From contig NC_041711.1 in NCBI RefSeq assembly GCF_900700375.1, forward strand, positions 18,655,279 through 18,719,278: DNA of 64,000 nucleotides. The letters are read 5' to 3'. This stretch comes from Denticeps clupeoides (lineage: Eukaryota > Chordata > Actinopteri > Clupeiformes > Denticipitidae). The notes beneath the pieces were generated by a model that saw only the letters and a list, made by a program, of their open reading frames with translations, was not told the DNA's origin and searched no databases. Positions 49,959-62,065 of the stretch are shown here, piece after piece. Every line of letters begins with the position of its first letter. Within the stretch, counting starts at the first letter, position 1. Position numbers and translations under genes: made by a program.

Positions 49959-50105
49959 AAGCGCCAGGATTAAATAACAGTCCTCTTCAAGCCAGGACCC
50001 TTTTCCCAGCTCTGCCCTTTTCTAGCTTGAACCGTGTGGTGAGCAGACCTGCTGTTCTCACCACCTCCATTCTCCTGTTCACCACCTTCTTTTCTCAAAA
50101 TTGCC

Positions 50106-53072
50106 ATGGATCCTTCAGCCATCAAGGAGGAACTGCGTCTCTTTCAGAGCACCTTGCTGCAGGACGGCCTGAAGGAGCTTCTGAACGAAAACAGGTTTGT
50201 GGACTGCACTCTCAAAGTTGGTGACCGTTGCTTCCCATGTCACCGGCTCATCATGGCGGCCTGTAGTCCATACTTCAGAGAGATCTTCTTCTCTGAGGAT
50301 GGAAAGGAGGTTGAGAACACCAAGGAGGTTGTCCTGGAAGACGTGGACCCCAATATTTTAGACATGATCATTCACTACCTATATTCAGCTGAGATTGACC
50401 TGAATGATGACAACGTGCAGGCAATCTTTGCTGTGGCCAATCGCTTCCAGATCCCATCTGTCTTTACTGTTTGCGTTAACTACCTCCAAAAAAAGCTGTC
50501 GGTGGCTAACTCTTTAGCCGTGTTCAGGCTGGGCCTGGTACTCAGCTGCCCCAGACTGGCAGTAGCAGCAAGGGACTTCATTGCAGATCATTTTGACAGC
50601 CTTTCCAAGGATGAGGAGTTTCAACAACTGGCTGCTCACGAGTTGTTTGCCATCATCGGCGCTGATGCTCTCAATGTGGAGCATGAAGAGCAGGTCTTTG
50701 AGGCTCTCATGAGCTGGGTCCGTACTGACAAGGAGAAACGCTCTAAGGTCCTCAATGAGGCCTTCAACTGCATCCGCTTTCGTCTGATGCCTGAAAAGTA
50801 CTTCCAGAGCAAGGTGGAGACAGATGATATCATCAAGGCTGATGCTGAGCTCATGAAGAAGGTGCAGGTGATTAAGGATGCCTTCAGAGGAAAACTCCCT
50901 GAGAAGACTAGCAAAAAGATTGCAGAGGGAGAGGGGGGCAAAGAAGGTGAAGAAGAAGAGAACGAGGATGACGTGTTGCCAGGATACCTCAATGACAATC
51001 GCAGGCTGGGAATGTACACACGGGATCTTATCCTCATGGTTAATGACACAGCGGCTGTGGCCTATGATGTCACTGAAAACGAGTGCTTCCTGTCAGCCAT
51101 GTCAGACCAGGTTCCCCGAAATCATGTGAGCCTCTGCTCCAAGAAGAACCAGCTCTTCATACTGGGAGGTCTGTATGTAGATGAGGACAATAAGGAGAGT
51201 CCTCTTCAGTGCTACTTTTATCAGGTACATACAGGTTAGAACAAGGTGTGTGAATAATCTGTGTTGTCTGTTCCTGTTGTCTTGTCCATCTAGAAAACAT
51301 AAAAAATGTCTAATTAATTTAGCTCCACCTTAATATCCTTGGGGTGTCCTAAATAGACATATGTTTTACATTACAAATTATAAATGTTTCTAATAATGTC
51401 AGAGTTAATCTCTATTCAAATGTTATGCCAATCATTTATCCACAGCTGGATACTCTGGCCTCTGATTGGCTGGCCTTGCCACCCATGCCTTCTCCTAGGT
51501 GTCTGTTCAGCATGGGCGAGTATGACAGCCTCATCTTTGCCATTGGTGGGAAAGACCTGCAGACAAATGAATCTCTGGATTCTGTTATGTGCTATGACAC
51601 AGAGTGAGTAGCCATTCTCATTCCAGCCATTTCAATCAATTTCAAAGCCACTTCTAACTATGGCATTTGGTAAAATTACCCAGGAAGATGAAATGGAGTG
51701 AAACAAAAAAACTCCCCCTGAAAATCCACGGGCAGTCAGTGGTGTCACACAATGGACTCATCTACAGCATTGGTGGTAAAACAGATGAAAAGTGAGTGTT
51801 CTGCAGTGTGTGTGTGTGTGTGTGTTGGGGGCGGTGTCTAGTGCAGCTGTCACTTTCTGTTACTTAAGTGCTACTATGAGGATCTCTTCTATTCACTCAT
51901 ATTCACTGATCTAGATATAGAGGTCGCAAAATTGTACGAATTGTAAAAGATTTGTTTAGAAATAACTAGATAATTAGAAAATAATAAGTAATGTAATGTA
52001 TGACTCCGTCAGATGTCAGTGAAGATTCTCAGTCATCCAGGTGAATTTGTCTGAAAGTTGAGTCATGGCAACTGGATTTTCTTTCATTAATGTAGAGCTG
52101 TTTCATTCTGCATCCACAGAAATTTGTCAATCTGATTACATTAAAGAAAGAAAGTCCAGTTGCCATGACTCAACTTTCAGACACTCTGTCAGATGGTGTC
52201 TCATCCAGAGCCAGAAGATGTTGTGATGGTGTTATAACTGTTATTTATGTATGGCTTTGAATAGTGTCTTGTTTATTTCTCACCTCCAGCAAACCAATAA
52301 ATAAGATGTTTGTGTACAACCACAAACAGTCAGAATGGCGAGAGCTGGCAGCTATGAAAATGTCAAGAGCCATGTTTGGTGCCGTCATTCACAAAGGAAA
52401 GATCATTGTGAGCGGTGGTGTCAATGAAAATGGCCTAACCGCTGCTGCAGAGACCTATGATTTCTCTACAAACAAGTATGCATAGTCCAACTCTGCTTAC
52501 TTTATGGGACAACACGTATACTTCATTTCTAATAAACCAGGGGTATAATAATCACACAATATAACATGGTATCACTTTATTTTTCCCACATCCAGATGGG
52601 AACCCTTTGTGGATTTCCCTCAGGAACGGAGTTCAGTAAACCTGGTGAGCAGTGGAGGGGCACTATACGCTGTGGGAGGTTTTACCATCGTTGAGTTGGA
52701 AAACAAAGAAGTTGGACCTTCAGAGGTCACAGATGTCTGGCAGTAAGTTTAATTGCTACACCATATGTAAAATACTACACCACTACACCACTGTTATTAT
52801 CATGAATGCATATAAATGCTCTGTAGTTTGTATAACAATGCAAGAAGAAATTTTATGTGGGTGTATGTGTGTGTATACATATATACATATACATGTGTGT
52901 GCGTGTGTAGATGAGGTATATATATTCTGTGGGTTAATGTGATGTGTTTGCTTTGTTTAGGTACGAGGAAGATAAGAAACAGTGGGCTGGAATGCTGAGA
53001 GAGATGCGTTACGCTGCTTGCTCCTCATGTGTCTCCATGCGCCTCAATGCTGCCAGGATGGCCAAACTCTAA
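50106..53072 (+). CDS. klhl41: Kelch-like protein 41 (sarcomeric BTB-BACK-Kelch)
   Basis: Cullin-3 adaptor of skeletal muscle, involved in myofibril assembly and stability of sarcomere proteins; human mutations cause nemaline myopathy. Six coding exons (50106-51224, 51446-51603, 51684-51791, 52290-52475, 52596-52742, 52961-53072) give 609 aa, against 606 in human. BTB covers about 20-130 ([20 protein letters not shown]), BACK about 135-240. An acidic, Lys/Glu-rich insert lies near 270-290 ([13 protein letters not shown]), then Kelch repeats with GG pairs ([54 protein letters not shown]). The start matches the human opening ([15 protein letters not shown]). Wording fits KLHL41 rather than KLHL40. 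It sits directly 5' of ppig in the same orientation, as on human 2q31. Intact. Confidence 0.97.
52050..52181. repeat. Foldback repeat with 36-bp arms in a klhl41 intron
   Basis: Arms 52050-52085 (starting TCTGAAAGTTGAGTCATGG) and 52146-52181 are reverse complements with one mismatch over 36 bases, separated by 60 bases. GTCAGATG also occurs on either side (near 52011 and 52188). Probably a small foldback transposon of a kind common in fish. Confidence 0.8.
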
Positions 53073-53446
53073 AACATGTCCACCAAACCGTTGACATAGA
53101 AGCTAAGCTGTCTGTTCAATCAGTGTTATGTAGTCCTCTAAAGAAACTATAGGAAACGTGCTGGTCTGGGAATCAGTGTTAAGATGCGTACATGCTTTGA
53201 CTAAATATCTCTGAGGGCAGATTAGACATATGGCTATTGTGCTCAGTACATAGTATTTTACCAACATTTCACCCGTTATGCCACTTGGCAACAAAATTAT
53301 CTGTCTGAATAAGGCCCTTCTGCGACATTAGTTTTATGATCTTGGGTTATTTCTGTACAAATAAGCATTTGTTTTTTGTCATTTTAATACTGAATGCAAA
53401 ACATTGCCCTGCAGTCACTAACTACATTGTATTTATGTTTTTGTAC

Positions 53447-53452
53447 AATAAA
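53447..53452 (+). terminator. klhl41: Polyadenylation signal of klhl41
   Basis: AATAAA 375 bases after the stop codon, in AT-rich 3' UTR. Confidence 0.75.
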
Positions 53453-53559
53453 TTGCTTAAAATGCAACTGTGTATGTTTCTCTTCTTTTCTTAAAGAAAT
53501 AAAAACTATAATTATGTACACACGTATTCAGATTGAATCCTGAACTTTAAACGCTCAGT

Positions 53560-54172
53560 TTAAAGAAGGACCTCGCTCGTTACCCAGAATGCAGCGCGCC
53601 TCGCCATCTTCGGAAAGCCGTGAGGCGAGAGGAGGGAATTTACTCTCGCGTTTCCTCCTGTTCGTGTTCGAATGGTCACGTCCCCGTGACCCCTGCGTCG
53701 GACGCGAAACGGTAAAGCTCCTCGGTCGCACCGCGGCGTCGCGAAGCGGCCGGCGCGTCGCTCGCTCGGCTCGGTCGGGGGATAAGATGGTAGCGGGACT
53801 GTAGCGCGGCCGCCCGCGGAGGATCCAGGCCACGGTGCAGGAACTGAGGCCGGGTCGGCTCGCTAGCTCCAGATTCGCAGCTCCCTCGCGTCCCTGATTT
53901 TGTATTTTACTCTTATCTGCCGTACGCAGTGGACGCTGGGCTCCATACACGCTACGCTAAATGCGGCGAGCCGGGGCGGCGGGTCCGCGAATGAATGGAC
54001 GGGGGGGAAGCTAGCGGCGTCGCGGTTCACCGGAACACGCTGCGTGCTGCGGCCGCACATGCTCAGTTGTGACTCGGTACCGCCGAGCGGGTCGCGTCTC
54101 GGCGCCTTTTATTTCCTGTGTGGGGCTTGTGCTTCTGACTGAATACGGTTGTTCGTGTCTCCGCAGTACAAT
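53560..54172 (+). promoter_or_regulatory. ppig: CpG island promoter and 5' UTR of ppig
   Basis: Dense CpG (for example GCGCGGCCGCCCGCGGAGG near 53805), no TATA box, and an acceptor (TCTCCGCAG, 54166) four bases before the coding region. A non-coding first exon therefore lies in this island. An AAGATGG string (53785-53791) resembles a YY1 core. The klhl41 polyadenylation site lies only about 100 bases upstream. Confidence 0.7.
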
Positions 54173-56545
54173 ATGGGGGTGAAGGTGCAGCGTCCTCGCT
54201 GCTTCTTTGACATCGGCATCAGTAATGTTATCGGTAAGGTTGCGCGTACGTGCTCTGGGGTTCTGTTGCCGGTTCTCGTTGTAACTATTTCTTTTCGCAG
54301 TGGGCAGAGTCGTCGTGGAGCTGTTTTCAGACGTTTGCCCGAAGACTTGTGAGAACTTCCGCTGTCTCTGCACTGGTAAGGCTCGTCTTCGCCATACCTT
54401 CACACTGCTGTCTGCACATCTGTTTAAATGTTCCTTTGACACAATGTTGTGGTAGTGGCTCACTTTCCATGATTGAATGTGCTCTTCTTTGTCACCCAGG
54501 TGAGAAAGGAGTTGGCAAAGGCACCCAGAAGCCATTGCACTACAAGGGGTGTCTCTTCCACAGGATAGTGAAGGATTTCATGATCCAGGGTGGAGATTTC
54601 AGTGAAGGTACTTTACTTGGTGTGCTAATTCCTTGCTCCCCAAGTCAGTCATTTTCTCAGGCCTTTCTGATGGGTCGTTTTTGGCCCAGCCAGTCCCATA
54701 GTTCATCGGATGGATTTTTCATAACAAGGGCCAATTTCCTCTAGGATGTATTATTTATGAATAGGAAGTCAATTATAATTTCATACTTAATTAGAATTGT
54801 TTGTATTGTGCTTCCTGTTACAGCTCTAATTTAAAACAAGAATTTGTAAAATGTAAAACAAAGGTTTGTGGTATTGTGCTCTGGCAGGCAATGGCCGAGG
54901 AGGGGAATCGATATACGGAGGCTTTTTTGAAGGTATGACTTCACACATTTGGAATTGCAACTGGAACACTTATCCATGTAATCCATGCACTGTGAACCCT
55001 ATTTCTATTACATTTCTTTTAGATGAAAGCTTCACAATCAAACATAACAAAGAATTCCTGCTGTCCATGGCCAACAGGGGAAAAGACACAAATGGTTCTC
55101 AGTTCTTCATGTAAGTCTAACGTTGGAAACTAATTAAAGCTGTAAAGCAGTTGCATATATACAGTATATCACAAAAGTGAGTATACCTCACACATTTTTG
55201 TAAATAATTATAGTTTTCCTTGGGATGGCTCTGAAGATATTTCATTTTGATGCAATGTAATGTTTTCAGTGTACATATTATATAAAAAAAAAAAATCTGT
55301 CCCTTCGAGGAAAATTAAACACACGGCCATTAATGTCTAAACCGCTATCAACAAAAGTAAGTACACCACTAAAGTGAAAAGTTGGGCCCAAACAGTCTAT
55401 TTTCTGTCTATTTTCCACCATTGTTTTCCGGCACTGCCTTGGGCATGGAGTTCACTAGAGTTTCACAGGTCACCACAGGAATCCTTTCCACTCCTCCATG
55501 ACTACATCACAGATGGTGGATTGTGGAGATGTCCCACAGATGCACAATAGGGTTTAGGTCTGGAGACATGTTTGGCCAGTCCAGCACCTTTTACCTTCAG
55601 TTTCTTTAGCAAGGCAGTGGTCGTTTTGGAGGTGTGTTTGGGTCGTTATCACGTTTGAATACTGTCCAGCGGCCCAGTTTCTGAAGCAAGGGGATCGTGC
55701 ATGTTTGCACTCGGCACTCATGTAGCCCCAAGTGTAACTCGTTTTGTTAAACCGCCGCATGGTCTTGGCCACCATGCTGCAGCTCAGTTTCAGGGTGTTG
55801 GCAATCTTCTTAAAGCCTAGTCCCTCTTTATGTAGAGCAGCCATGTTTTTGCACTTCTTTGCCACTGCAGTGACCAGTATGAGAGCTAAAATAAAACTAA
55901 AGCGCTAAGTTTAACTCCCCAACACTGAGTCACATGACACTGGAGAGGGAAAATGGCTACTTGGGAATAATTTGGACATTTTCACTAAGGGGTGTACTTT
56001 TGGTGCCAGTGATTTAGACATGAATGGCCATGTATTCAGTTATTTCGAGGAAACAGCAAATTTACACAAGCTGTACAGTGACTGCATATGACTCACTGAT
56101 ACAAGGTTGTCCCAAGGAAAGCTATAATAAATATTTACAAAAATGTGAGGGGTGTGTAAGATATTGTAGTTTTTGTATGTGTATGTAATCCAGGGCTTTT
56201 TATTGATATGTAATGCATTGTTGTATTTAAAATATATTGTCACCTAATACCTGATTCCTCTTTCAGAACCACAAAGCCCACTCCACATCTTGATGGGTAA
56301 GTTGTAAATCAGTTTATTCAGTTCAAGTTCAGTTTAAGCCTAGTTTTAATCACCCTGATTGTTTCCAATCTGATATTTTCCCAGAATTCACGTGGTTTTT
56401 GGTCAAGTGATATCAGGGCAGGATGTCATCAGGACCATAGAAAATCAGAAGACTGATCCCAGCAGTAGACCATACGCTGAGGTTAAAGTCATGAACTGTG
56501 GAGAGCTCATTCCTAAGGCTAAAGGTCTGTATGGTGCTTCAAAAA

Positions 56546-56602
<57 letters not shown>

Positions 56603-59506
56603 AAGCATTTCCCTTGAATTGTTTGTCATGGATCTTTATTGTATGTGTTTGCAAGGGGGGGACCATAAACAAAATGATGAGAGAACCTCAGATGCTCTTG
56701 ACAATTGTAGCTGCTGGAATGATTGTTGAGTTGCACAGAGCTTATTTCTAATTAAAAAGATAACTGTTCCGTAGCTCAAGATATTTTAAGGGCGTTCAAG
56801 ACCAGAGAACTATTTGTGACTGCAGTTTGCCGTTTAGATTCACTGAGTACACACGCTTAGTGGGTCAGATTTCTTATTTGTGTGCAGGAGCAGTAAGGGC
56901 CTGGGTGGCAACCTCCGTCGGTCACACTTTTAGAATATTGATGGCCAACCCAACGAGGGATGGACTTGTGAACTGAAACAAATCAGTTTTCAGAAATATT
57001 GGGGGACTGCCCCTTGTAGAATGTACCTATGCTAATTAAAATGGCACTTAAGGTTGAGCGATGTGCACTGCACCTCAGGATGACGACTGCTGAATTCCGT
57101 ACTAAAGAAACTTGCTGCGCTTCTTTGACTGGTTATTTTCGGACTGTTTTTTTTTTTTTTTTTTATTCCAACTTACACTCAAATTTCTCCCTGACATCTT
57201 TAAGCTTTTTACATCCAGTCTCATGGAGCCAACTTTCTCATTTTACAGCCAAGAAAGACAAGCGACGCAAAGCATCATCTAGTGAGAGCGACAGTGAGTC
57301 TGATTCGTCCTCTGACTCTTCTTCAGACTCAGAGGAGTCTGAGAGAGAGTCAAAGAAACAGAAGAAGAAACACAAGAAGGAGTCCAAGAAGAAAAAGAAA
57401 GACCAGAAACACAAAAAGAAAGATAAAAAAGGGTTTGTGTTGCCACACCATTTAATTAGGAAATGCAACTTATTAGCAAATTTGTATTCTTACTCCAGAG
57501 TATATAATGTTATCTGCAGGTCAGAGGAGGAGGAGGAGCAGGAGCAGCAGAAGCAGCATGAGGAAGAAGCTGATGCTCAGCCTGTCTCAACAATCCGTCC
57601 AGAAGAAGTCCCTCCCATCCCGGAAAATCGTTTCCTGATGAGGCGGAGCTCCCCAGCCAGAGAGGAGCCGGAGAAGGAGAAGAACAAAAAGGATTCTGTG
57701 AAAGACAAATCAAGGGAGAGGGACAGAGACCGAGAGAGACAGGGGGAGAGGTCAGGCTCTCAGAATCTGTATTTTATTTCCATTGTAACATTTGCTGAGG
57801 GATGCATTTAATTTGGGAATTTTGTGCATTGCATTCTAGGCTTCTTACGAACTCTAGACAGCCTAACCGCACCAGACTGGTGATGACCAAGTCAGGACGG
57901 AGGATCAAAGGCAGGGGACCCAGGGTAAGAGCAAGAGGGAAAATAATATTTCATGGACTTCCCGAATGCTTATTGCAGATGTCGTGCTGACTGCTCCAAG
58001 ACCTCTTCACTCCTGATGATAAATGTAGTCACGTTTATTGTTATATTGCGGTATCTCGTGGTGAACGATCTATTCACAACCCTAGTTTACCTTCTGTCGC
58101 CCATCGTCTCTGTGTACTTGTATATGGTGAGATGACAGTTGACTTTGATGTTTGTTCCAGCGTTACCACACACCATCACGGTCCCGCTCTAGGTCATGGG
58201 ATCGATTCAGGCGCAGCGAGACCCCTCCTCACTGGAGACAAGAAATGCAGCGAACGCAGAGAATGCAGCGAACACGAGCGGCCAGTCAGGAACGCTGGAT
58301 CAAGGGAGACAAGTATGTGGATTGTGTTCACAGGCACACACATACAATTTTTACATTTCCAGATAACGCTAATTGTCTTTTACTTTGTTTTACAGAGGTG
58401 ACATGGAGAAGGTGAAGACTGATACTGCAGATGAAGCAGAGAAACCTAGAGAGCGAAAACATGCAGAAAGAGAAAGAAAGAATTCAGAAAGTAAAAAGGA
58501 AACTTCACAGAGCCCCTCTAAACACAAAAACAAAGAAAAGAAGAGCCGCCACCATCGCTCTAAGAGCAAAGAGAGAGATGGACACAAAAAGATAGATGGA
58601 GAGAAAGACAAAGAAAACAGCACACGTAAGAGGAAAGTCCGAACACGCAGCCGCAGTAAGAGTACAGAGAAAAAAGGAGAGGGGGACCAAAAATGCAGCA
58701 AAGAGGATGAGAAGCAGGGCCGTTCCCGTAGCAAGGACCGAAAAGAGAGGGATGCAAAAGAAAAGGAGAGAAAGTTGTCTTCATCAGCTGGAAAAGATCA
58801 CGTCGCAAGTGAAAGCAAAGAAAATACCAAACAGACTGTGCCTGATGACAAAGACAACCTGAAGGATGAAACAGAGGGAAGAAAAGTGAAAAACGGCGAG
58901 AGGGAGCGGGGTCAATCAAGAAGCAAAGAGAGAGACTCAAAGCGGAAGTCAAGATCCCGGTCGAGGGGGCGGGGCCAGGGAGGCCAGTCCTTGGAAAAGG
59001 GACGTGATAAAGGGCGGAGCAGAAGCCGTGACCGACAGCGCAGTCGAGACAGGCGCAGCAAGCGTTCCGAAAGCCGGGAAAAGGACAGAGGAAGAGGGCG
59101 GGACAGGGAGAAGAGGAGGAGAAGTACAGATGACTCCAAAAACAGAGATGGCAAGAAGGAGAGACGGTCAAGGAGCAAGGACCACACTAGAGAGCGCTCC
59201 AGAGAACGCTCCTCTCATCAGCGGAGGAGTAAGGATAGGGAGGAGCGAAGGAGGAGCAAAGGTAAAGAGGAGGAGAAGAGAAGGAGGAGAGAGCGCAGCA
59301 GTAGCAGCAGTGATGATTCTGACAGTGATGCTGAGAAAACCAAGAGCAAACACAAGAGGAGCTCAAGCCCATCCAGACGAAGGCCTACCAGCAGAGACAG
59401 GGGAAAGGAAAGAAGCCCAGAGAGAAGGCGCGGAAAATCCTACAGCCCTAAGAGCAGAGACCATCGAAAGAACGAGAAGAATTCAAGCTCCAGCGACAGT
59501 GATTAA
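54173..59506 (+). CDS. ppig: Peptidyl-prolyl isomerase G (nuclear SR-cyclophilin)
   Basis: Nuclear cyclophilin that binds the RNA polymerase II C-terminal domain and splicing factors in speckles. Twelve coding exons (54173-54233, 54301-54375, 54500-54607, 54888-54932, 55023-55110, 56267-56296, 56385-56524, 57249-57432, 57520-57750, 57840-57924, 58161-58312, 58396-59506) give 769 aa, near the 754 aa of human. Residues 1-180 are the cyclophilin fold with active-site residues kept ([29 protein letters not shown]). The position of the cyclosporin-contact Trp is His (PTPHLDG), as in PPIG/NKTR-type proteins. Next come acidic Ser-rich and Lys-rich runs, a conserved [16 protein letters not shown] motif, and a long Arg/Ser/Lys/Glu tail ending SSSSDSD. 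Too short for NKTR. Intact. Confidence 0.97.
55162..56166 (-). mobile_element. Internally deleted Tc1/mariner in ppig intron 5
   Basis: Inverted ends CAGTATATCACAAAAGTGAG (left) and a decayed complement (AAATGTGAGGGGTGTG...ATATTG, right) are flanked by TA. The minus strand keeps the transposase N-terminus ([20 protein letters not shown], then [13 protein letters not shown]). A piece of the far C-terminal region is fused near 55620 (complement of AGCAAGGCAGTGGTCGTTTT). About 1.0 kb, so roughly a third shorter than a usual Tc1. Dead. Confidence 0.85.
56541..56599. repeat. Poly(A) run plus (AT)n microsatellite
   Basis: About 13 A then about 23 AT units, 16 bases inside ppig intron 7. Confidence 0.95.
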
Positions 59507-59815
59507 TCTTGAGTGCATCCATCCCATGCAAAAGGGCTGCAAGGTGGAAGTTGGCCCAAGGTGCAAATGTCGATGTTAAGATGGGGAGACGGGTCCCCAG
59601 TAAGGTGGACAAAACTCACATACACATGCAGCGACTCCACAATAGTCAGAGTTGTTTTAGACATATCGTTTTAAACAGTCAAGGACAGAAACCTGGGGTA
59701 TGTGTGTTTTTTTTTTTTTTTTTTTTTTTGGTGTTTTATTAAATAGTGCAGCCAAACCTTCTGTTTTTCTTGGACTGTGCAACATCTGAAATCCCTGATA
59801 TTTTTCTATCGATGT

Positions 59816-59821
59816 AATAAA
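59816..59821 (+). terminator. ppig: Polyadenylation signal of ppig
   Basis: AATAAA 310 bases after the stop codon; a T22-type run (about 59709-59730) lies in the 3' UTR. Confidence 0.65.
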
Positions 59822-60229
59822 ACTAAATTGCAAAGGCTACAAGGAAAATAATGCAGTTTCGTGTACAGTGACGGTTTCAGGATTATACGTCCTGTTGCGT
59901 GCTTGTATCGATTAATTGAATCTAGTCACGTGGAAGCGCTGATTTGGAGAGTACATGTTTTTGTTTTTTTTCTACATAAAGGCAAACTGTTTGATTTTGA
60001 CTTGATTTTGTTCGAACCATTTAACGTAATAAACATTTTATGTTTAGATTTACTACCTCCGTTCCTGTCTGCGTCAAAAGTGTCGTCCACGATAAATTCG
60101 ATATAACCCAGTTAGGTTCTTCTGCAGTCCGATTTTTATTCGGAAACTTCAAGCTGCTGGACTCAATATAAAGTCTACGCGTCTCACGTAGTATTTGCGT
60201 TCTTGGGGCAAGTTGCGACGCGACCAATC

Positions 60230-60588
60230 ATTTTCAAGATCCTGCGCGGCCGCGTGTCCAATCCCGAGGTGGAGCCGGAGAGGTTCGACCAATGGGAGCG
60301 CGGGGCGCTAGTGCGCATGCCCACCTCAGTCCTGCGTCCCCGCGGTCGAAACCGGTCCCGAAAGGAAAGGAGACGATATCGAGTTCATCGCTTTTACTTT
60401 TGGCCATACGCAGTAAGTATTTCGTTGGGTTATTTTGTACCTCTGGTACGAATTGTGTGTGTGTGTGTGTGTTGTTTTTTTGGCGCAGTGATAACGTTTT
60501 TAAATACAAGCATCGTCAAGATGTAGGAAAAAAAAAAGATCTGTAAGATCTGCACGACCGGCCGACTTGTCGTTATTTGTTCGCAGCT
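60230..60588 (+). promoter_or_regulatory. phospho2: CpG-rich promoter, NRF1-like site and 5' UTR intron of phospho2
   Basis: CpG-dense sequence with TGCGCATGC at 60312-60320 (NRF1 core). A 5' UTR exon ends at CATACGCA|GTAAGTA (about 60410). Its intron ends at TTCGCAG (60586), three bases before the start codon. A (GT)n run lies in the intron (60456-60471). Confidence 0.65.
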
Positions 60589-61323
60589 ATGAAGACATTG
60601 GTCGTGTTCGACTTCGATCACACTCTGGTGGATGACAACAGTGACACGTGGGTGGTCAGGAGTACCCCCGACAAGCGCCTGCCTGATTGGCTGACGAGCT
60701 CCTACGAGAACGGCCGCTGGACCGAGTACATGGGCCGGGTGTTGGCCTATATCGGCGACCAGGCCATCGGGCCCGATTCGCTGCGTGAGGTCATGGAGAC
60801 GATACCGTTCACCGATGGCATGGTGGAGCTCTTGACCTTCATCGCCGAACACAAGCGTGATCTCGACTGCATCATAATCTCAGACTCCAACTCCATGTTC
60901 ATTGAGTGGATCCTCGGGGCAGCCGGGGTCCAAGCTGCAGTCGACGAAGTCTTCACGAACCCGGCCAGCATCGACGGCCGTGGCTACATGGTGGTGCGCT
61001 GCTGCCACTCGCACGACTGCAGCCGGTGTCCGGTGAACCTGTGCAAGAAGAAGGCCCTGCAGGACTTCACGGACAGCCAGGGCGAACGGGGCGTGCGGTA
61101 CCAGCGGAGGTGCTACGTCGGCGACGGCAGGAACGACCTCTGTCCCGTCGAGTGCTTGAGCGAAGACGACGTGGCGATGCCGCGGAAGGGGTACGCCCTG
61201 GAGCGACTGCTGTCCAAAGTCGCCGCCGAGGACGGGGCGTCGTTTCGGCCCCGCGTCGTGGGATGGACGAGCGGGAAGGAAATAATCGCGGAGCTGGACG
61301 CGCTCATCGGTCGAGCGGGCTGA
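60589..61323 (+). CDS. phospho2: PHOSPHO2 phosphatase (HAD family, pyridoxal phosphate phosphatase type)
   Basis: HAD-superfamily phosphatase; the human enzyme acts on pyridoxal 5'-phosphate, and the paralogue PHOSPHO1 on phosphoethanolamine/phosphocholine. Single coding exon, 244 aa (human 241). Motif I is VFDFDHTLVDDNSD (residues about 6-19) with nucleophile and acid Asp. Motif II is CIIISDSNSMFIEW. Motif IV is YVGDGRNDLCP. The conserved CSRCPVNLCKK region and VAMPRKGYALE follow. I chose the ATG at 60589 because it follows a splice acceptor and matches the family start (MK.L.VFDFD). Codon third positions are markedly GC-rich compared with klhl41. PHOSPHO2 rather than PHOSPHO1 is supported by wording and by position between ppig and ssb. 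Intact. Confidence 0.95.
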   Translation: MKTLVVFDFDHTLVDDNSDTWVVRSTPDKRLPDWLTSSYENGRWTEYMGRVLAYIGDQAIGPDSLREVMETIPFTDGMVELLTFIAEHKRDLDCIIISDSNSMFIEWILGAAGVQAAVDEVFTNPASIDGRGYMVVRCCHSHDCSRCPVNLCKKKALQDFTDSQGERGVRYQRRCYVGDGRNDLCPVECLSEDDVAMPRKGYALERLLSKVAAEDGASFRPRVVGWTSGKEIIAELDALIGRAG

Positions 61324-61481
61324 AGACGCCGCAGGGTGGCATGGACGGACCTCACCATCCCCTTGCGAGTTAATGGACCCGCCGCCTGTCTCAGGGAATC
61401 GATACTGCTAATGGTCATAGTGAATTTTGTGTTTTGTGGATGTTGTGGTGTGTACCATATTTATCCATCTACGGTTTTCAG

Positions 61482-61487
61482 ATTAAA
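61482..61487 (+). terminator. phospho2: Polyadenylation signal of phospho2 (ATTAAA)
   Basis: The common variant signal, 158 bases after the stop codon. Confidence 0.65.
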
Positions 61488-61524
61488 GCGTGTTAGACAT
61501 CTATGGCATTACGTATTTTGTAAT

Positions 61525-61750
61525 AAGTGAAAGTGAAGCGATTGTCATTGTGATACACAGCACAGCACACGGTGACACAAAGAAATGTGTCCTCTGGATT
61601 TAACCATCACCCTTGGTGAGCAGTGGGCAGCCTGGACAGGCGCCCGGGGAGCAGTGTGTTCTTTGTTCAGTAGCACCTCAGTGGCACCTTGTTGGTTCAG
61701 GATTTGAATCCTTCCATTCCTTACCTGCCAGGCCACCACTGCCCCAGGTC
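61525..61750 (-). mobile_element. SINE-A copy between phospho2 and ssb
   Basis: The plus strand starts AGTGAAAGTGAAGCGATTGT, contains TTTAACCATCACCCTTGGTG and GGATTTGAATCC, and ends GCCAGGCCACCACTGCCCC. This is the reverse complement of the SINE-A unit, nearly complete. Confidence 0.88.
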
Positions 61751-61879
61751 TGCAGCCTGTCACAAAAATCTGAGGCTTATTCCATGAGGGTACCATGTTT
61801 AAACCACTTGAAACCGTACAAAGCTGCAGCCCAACAAAGTCTGATCGCTGAGCATTCCAATGTGGCCTGAGAGCCATTC

Positions 61880-62065
61880 ATTTACATTTACAGCATTTAT
61901 CAGACGCCCTTATCCCAAGTGACTTACAATCAGTAGTTACAGGGACAGTCCCCCCCTGGAGCAATTTAGGATTAATTGTCCTGCTCAGGGACACACTGGT
62001 AGTAAGCGGGACCTGGGTCTTCTGGTTCATAGGCGAGTGTTTTACCCACTACCATTACAGATTTC
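61880..62065 (-). mobile_element. SINE-B copy between phospho2 and ssb
   Basis: The plus strand runs from CATTTACATTTACAGCATTT through CAGTAGTTACAGGGACAGT and CCTGCTCAGGGACACACTGG to TTCATAGGCGAGTGTTTTAC. The best-preserved SINE-B in the window; head at the right end. Confidence 0.88.

Noticed and set aside
50636-51049. 137-codon minus-strand frame inside klhl41 exon 1
   Set aside because: Antisense shadow of an intact BTB-BACK coding exon.
53555-54535. Open frames of 130-174 codons on the minus strand in the ppig promoter and first exons
   Set aside because: CpG islands have few stop codons; no recognisable protein, and they overlap real ppig exons.
58390-59372. Long open frames on both strands opposite the ppig tail (for example 58560-59171 minus)
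   Set aside because: They are shadows of the purine-rich Arg/Ser/Lys/Glu-coding exon, have no domain logic, and read as Leu/Ser-rich complements.
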